From CAYNUJ01 sp964573255 (GTDB taxonomy: Bacteria > Bacteroidota > Ignavibacteria > Ignavibacteriales > Melioribacteraceae), in assembly GCA_964573255.1 (NCBI GenBank), contig CAZNJB010000026.1:1-45465 (forward strand): a stretch of 45,465 nucleotides of DNA, given 5' to 3'. Below, one piece after another: positions 44,675 to 45,465 of the stretch. The stretch's first letter is position 1. The number at the start of each line of letters is the position of its first letter. Under the pieces are notes generated by a model. The model ran no database searches. It saw only the letters and a list, made by a program, of their open reading frames with translations, and was not told where the DNA came from. Made by a program: the position numbers and the translations under genes.

Positions 44675-45361
44675 TTATTTTTTCTTCATTTCGTAAAGAG
44701 CGTCAATCAATTCGATTGAACTCTCTTCCATATCTGCTACTATTCTATCAATTCTATTGATGAAATAATTGTAAAATACTTGTAGAATCATTGCAACTAT
44801 AAGACCGAACAATGTAGTTAACAATGCAACTGAAATACCACTTGCAACGATACCGGGAGAAATTTGTGCAGCTTCGGCAATAGCGTCGAATGCTTGAATC
44901 ATACCTTGTACAGTTCCGGTAAATCCGAGCATTGGAGCCAAAGTAATGAAAGTGGAAATCCAGATCAATCCTCTTTCAAGAAATCCCATTTCAATAGCGC
45001 CATAAGCCATAATTGCTTTTTCAGCTGCTTCAATACCTTCGTCAGCACGAAGTAAACCAGCATGGAAAACTGAAGCGATAGAACCGCGAGTATTTTCGCA
45101 AACTTCCATAGCTTTTTGAACGCCGCCTTCTTCCAAAGCTTGTTTAACTTCTACGATGAATTTTTTTGTATTCATTGAAGCACGATTCAATGTCCAGAAT
45201 CTCTCTAAAGAGAAAGCTAAACCTATTACCAAGCAAACTAAGATAGGCCACATAAAGCCGCCACCTTGTTCAAACTTTGCTTGTAAATAGCTCAATACAC
45301 CTGCATCTTGCGCTTGGGTAATGATATTATTATAGAATCCTATAACTGCTGTAATTTGCAT
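44675..45361 (-). CDS. exbB: MotA/TolQ/ExbB proton-channel family protein
   Basis: This 228-residue inner-membrane protein has three hydrophobic segments (about 35-55, 130-155 and 165-192) and the conserved channel region TLAPMLGFTGTVQGMIQAF followed by GIVASGISVALLTTLFGLIVA. It forms the motor with the two ExbD proteins encoded downstream. GGAGG nine bases before the ATG supports the start. The TonB partner is not in the window, so a TonB or Tol role cannot be decided. Confidence 0.94.
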   Translation of the reverse strand: MQITAVIGFYNNIITQAQDAGVLSYLQAKFEQGGGFMWPILVCLVIGLAFSLERFWTLNRASMNTKKFIVEVKQALEEGGVQKAMEVCENTRGSIASVFHAGLLRADEGIEAAEKAIMAYGAIEMGFLERGLIWISTFITLAPMLGFTGTVQGMIQAFDAIAEAAQISPGIVASGISVALLTTLFGLIVAMILQVFYNYFINRIDRIVADMEESSIELIDALYEMKKK

Positions 45362-45430
45362 GAGAGTAAACCTCCGAAATTATTTAATTGAATTCAAGTT
45401 CTATTGGATAATTTGTTTAAAATAAGTTTT

Positions 45431-45461
45431 CAAGAATACGTAATTAGCCTAAAAAAGTCAA
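45431..45461 (-). promoter_or_regulatory. Candidate promoter of exbB-exbD-exbD
   Basis: The minus strand has TTGACT (from 45461) and TATTCTTG (45438-45431) with 20 bases between TTG and TA, one base off TAnnTTTG. It lies 70 bases before the exbB-type start codon, at the edge of the window. Confidence 0.55.
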
Positions 45462-45465
45462 TAGA

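Overview
The window is AT-rich DNA from a Gram-negative bacterium, most likely of the Bacteroidota/Ignavibacteria (FCB) lineage. The clues are outer-membrane and lipoprotein genes (FadL-like porin, SPOR and SGNH lipoproteins, ExbB/ExbD), promoters of the form TTG-N20-TAnnTTTG, and an amino-acid gene set organised as in free-living Ignavibacteria. The lineage is inferred from gene content and promoters; there is no rRNA here to settle it.

Layout. (1) 1-1050: an intact tRNA-Ser(GCU), preceded by a truncated second copy of its promoter and 5' half. The copy is interrupted by two GC-rich hairpins and runs into a small GIY-YIG nuclease gene; the tRNA has a terminator, followed by degenerate repeats. 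(2) 1053-9454, minus strand: a sensory cluster of a receiver/multi-PAS histidine kinase, an Rcp1-type response regulator and a Cache-GAF-PAS-GAF histidine kinase, then an M48 metalloprotease. (3) 9664-27234, minus strand: one roughly 17-kb branched-chain amino-acid operon, ilvD-ilvB-ilvN-ilvC-leuB-leuA-leuC-leuD-cimA-gltB-gltD, with a promoter and an Ile/Leu-rich leader peptide at the front and a terminator at the back. (4) 27393-34353, plus strand: thrA-asd, then a SAM-I riboswitch governing metY-osmC-metX. (5) 34359-38215, minus strand: a dolichol/phytol-kinase-like membrane protein, a SPOR lipoprotein, and a FadL-like porin paired with an SGNH-hydrolase lipoprotein. (6) 38286-43604, minus strand: yqeY-cvpA-mutS2-biotin carboxylase-BCCP. 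(7) 43615-45461, minus strand: exbB-exbD-exbD with terminator and promoter.

How it fits together. The divergent ilv and thr promoters separate two halves of amino-acid synthesis. ThrA and Asd send aspartate to homoserine, which MetX and MetY convert to homocysteine under SAM control. The ilv/leu operon makes valine, leucine and, through citramalate synthase (CimA), isoleucine without needing threonine dehydratase, which is absent here. GltBD at the end of the operon can supply the glutamate used for the final transaminations.

Most worth a second look: the tRNA-Ser-derived GIY-YIG cassette (76-606) and the unannotated 51-codon ilv leader peptide with competing RNA hairpins (26953-27184).
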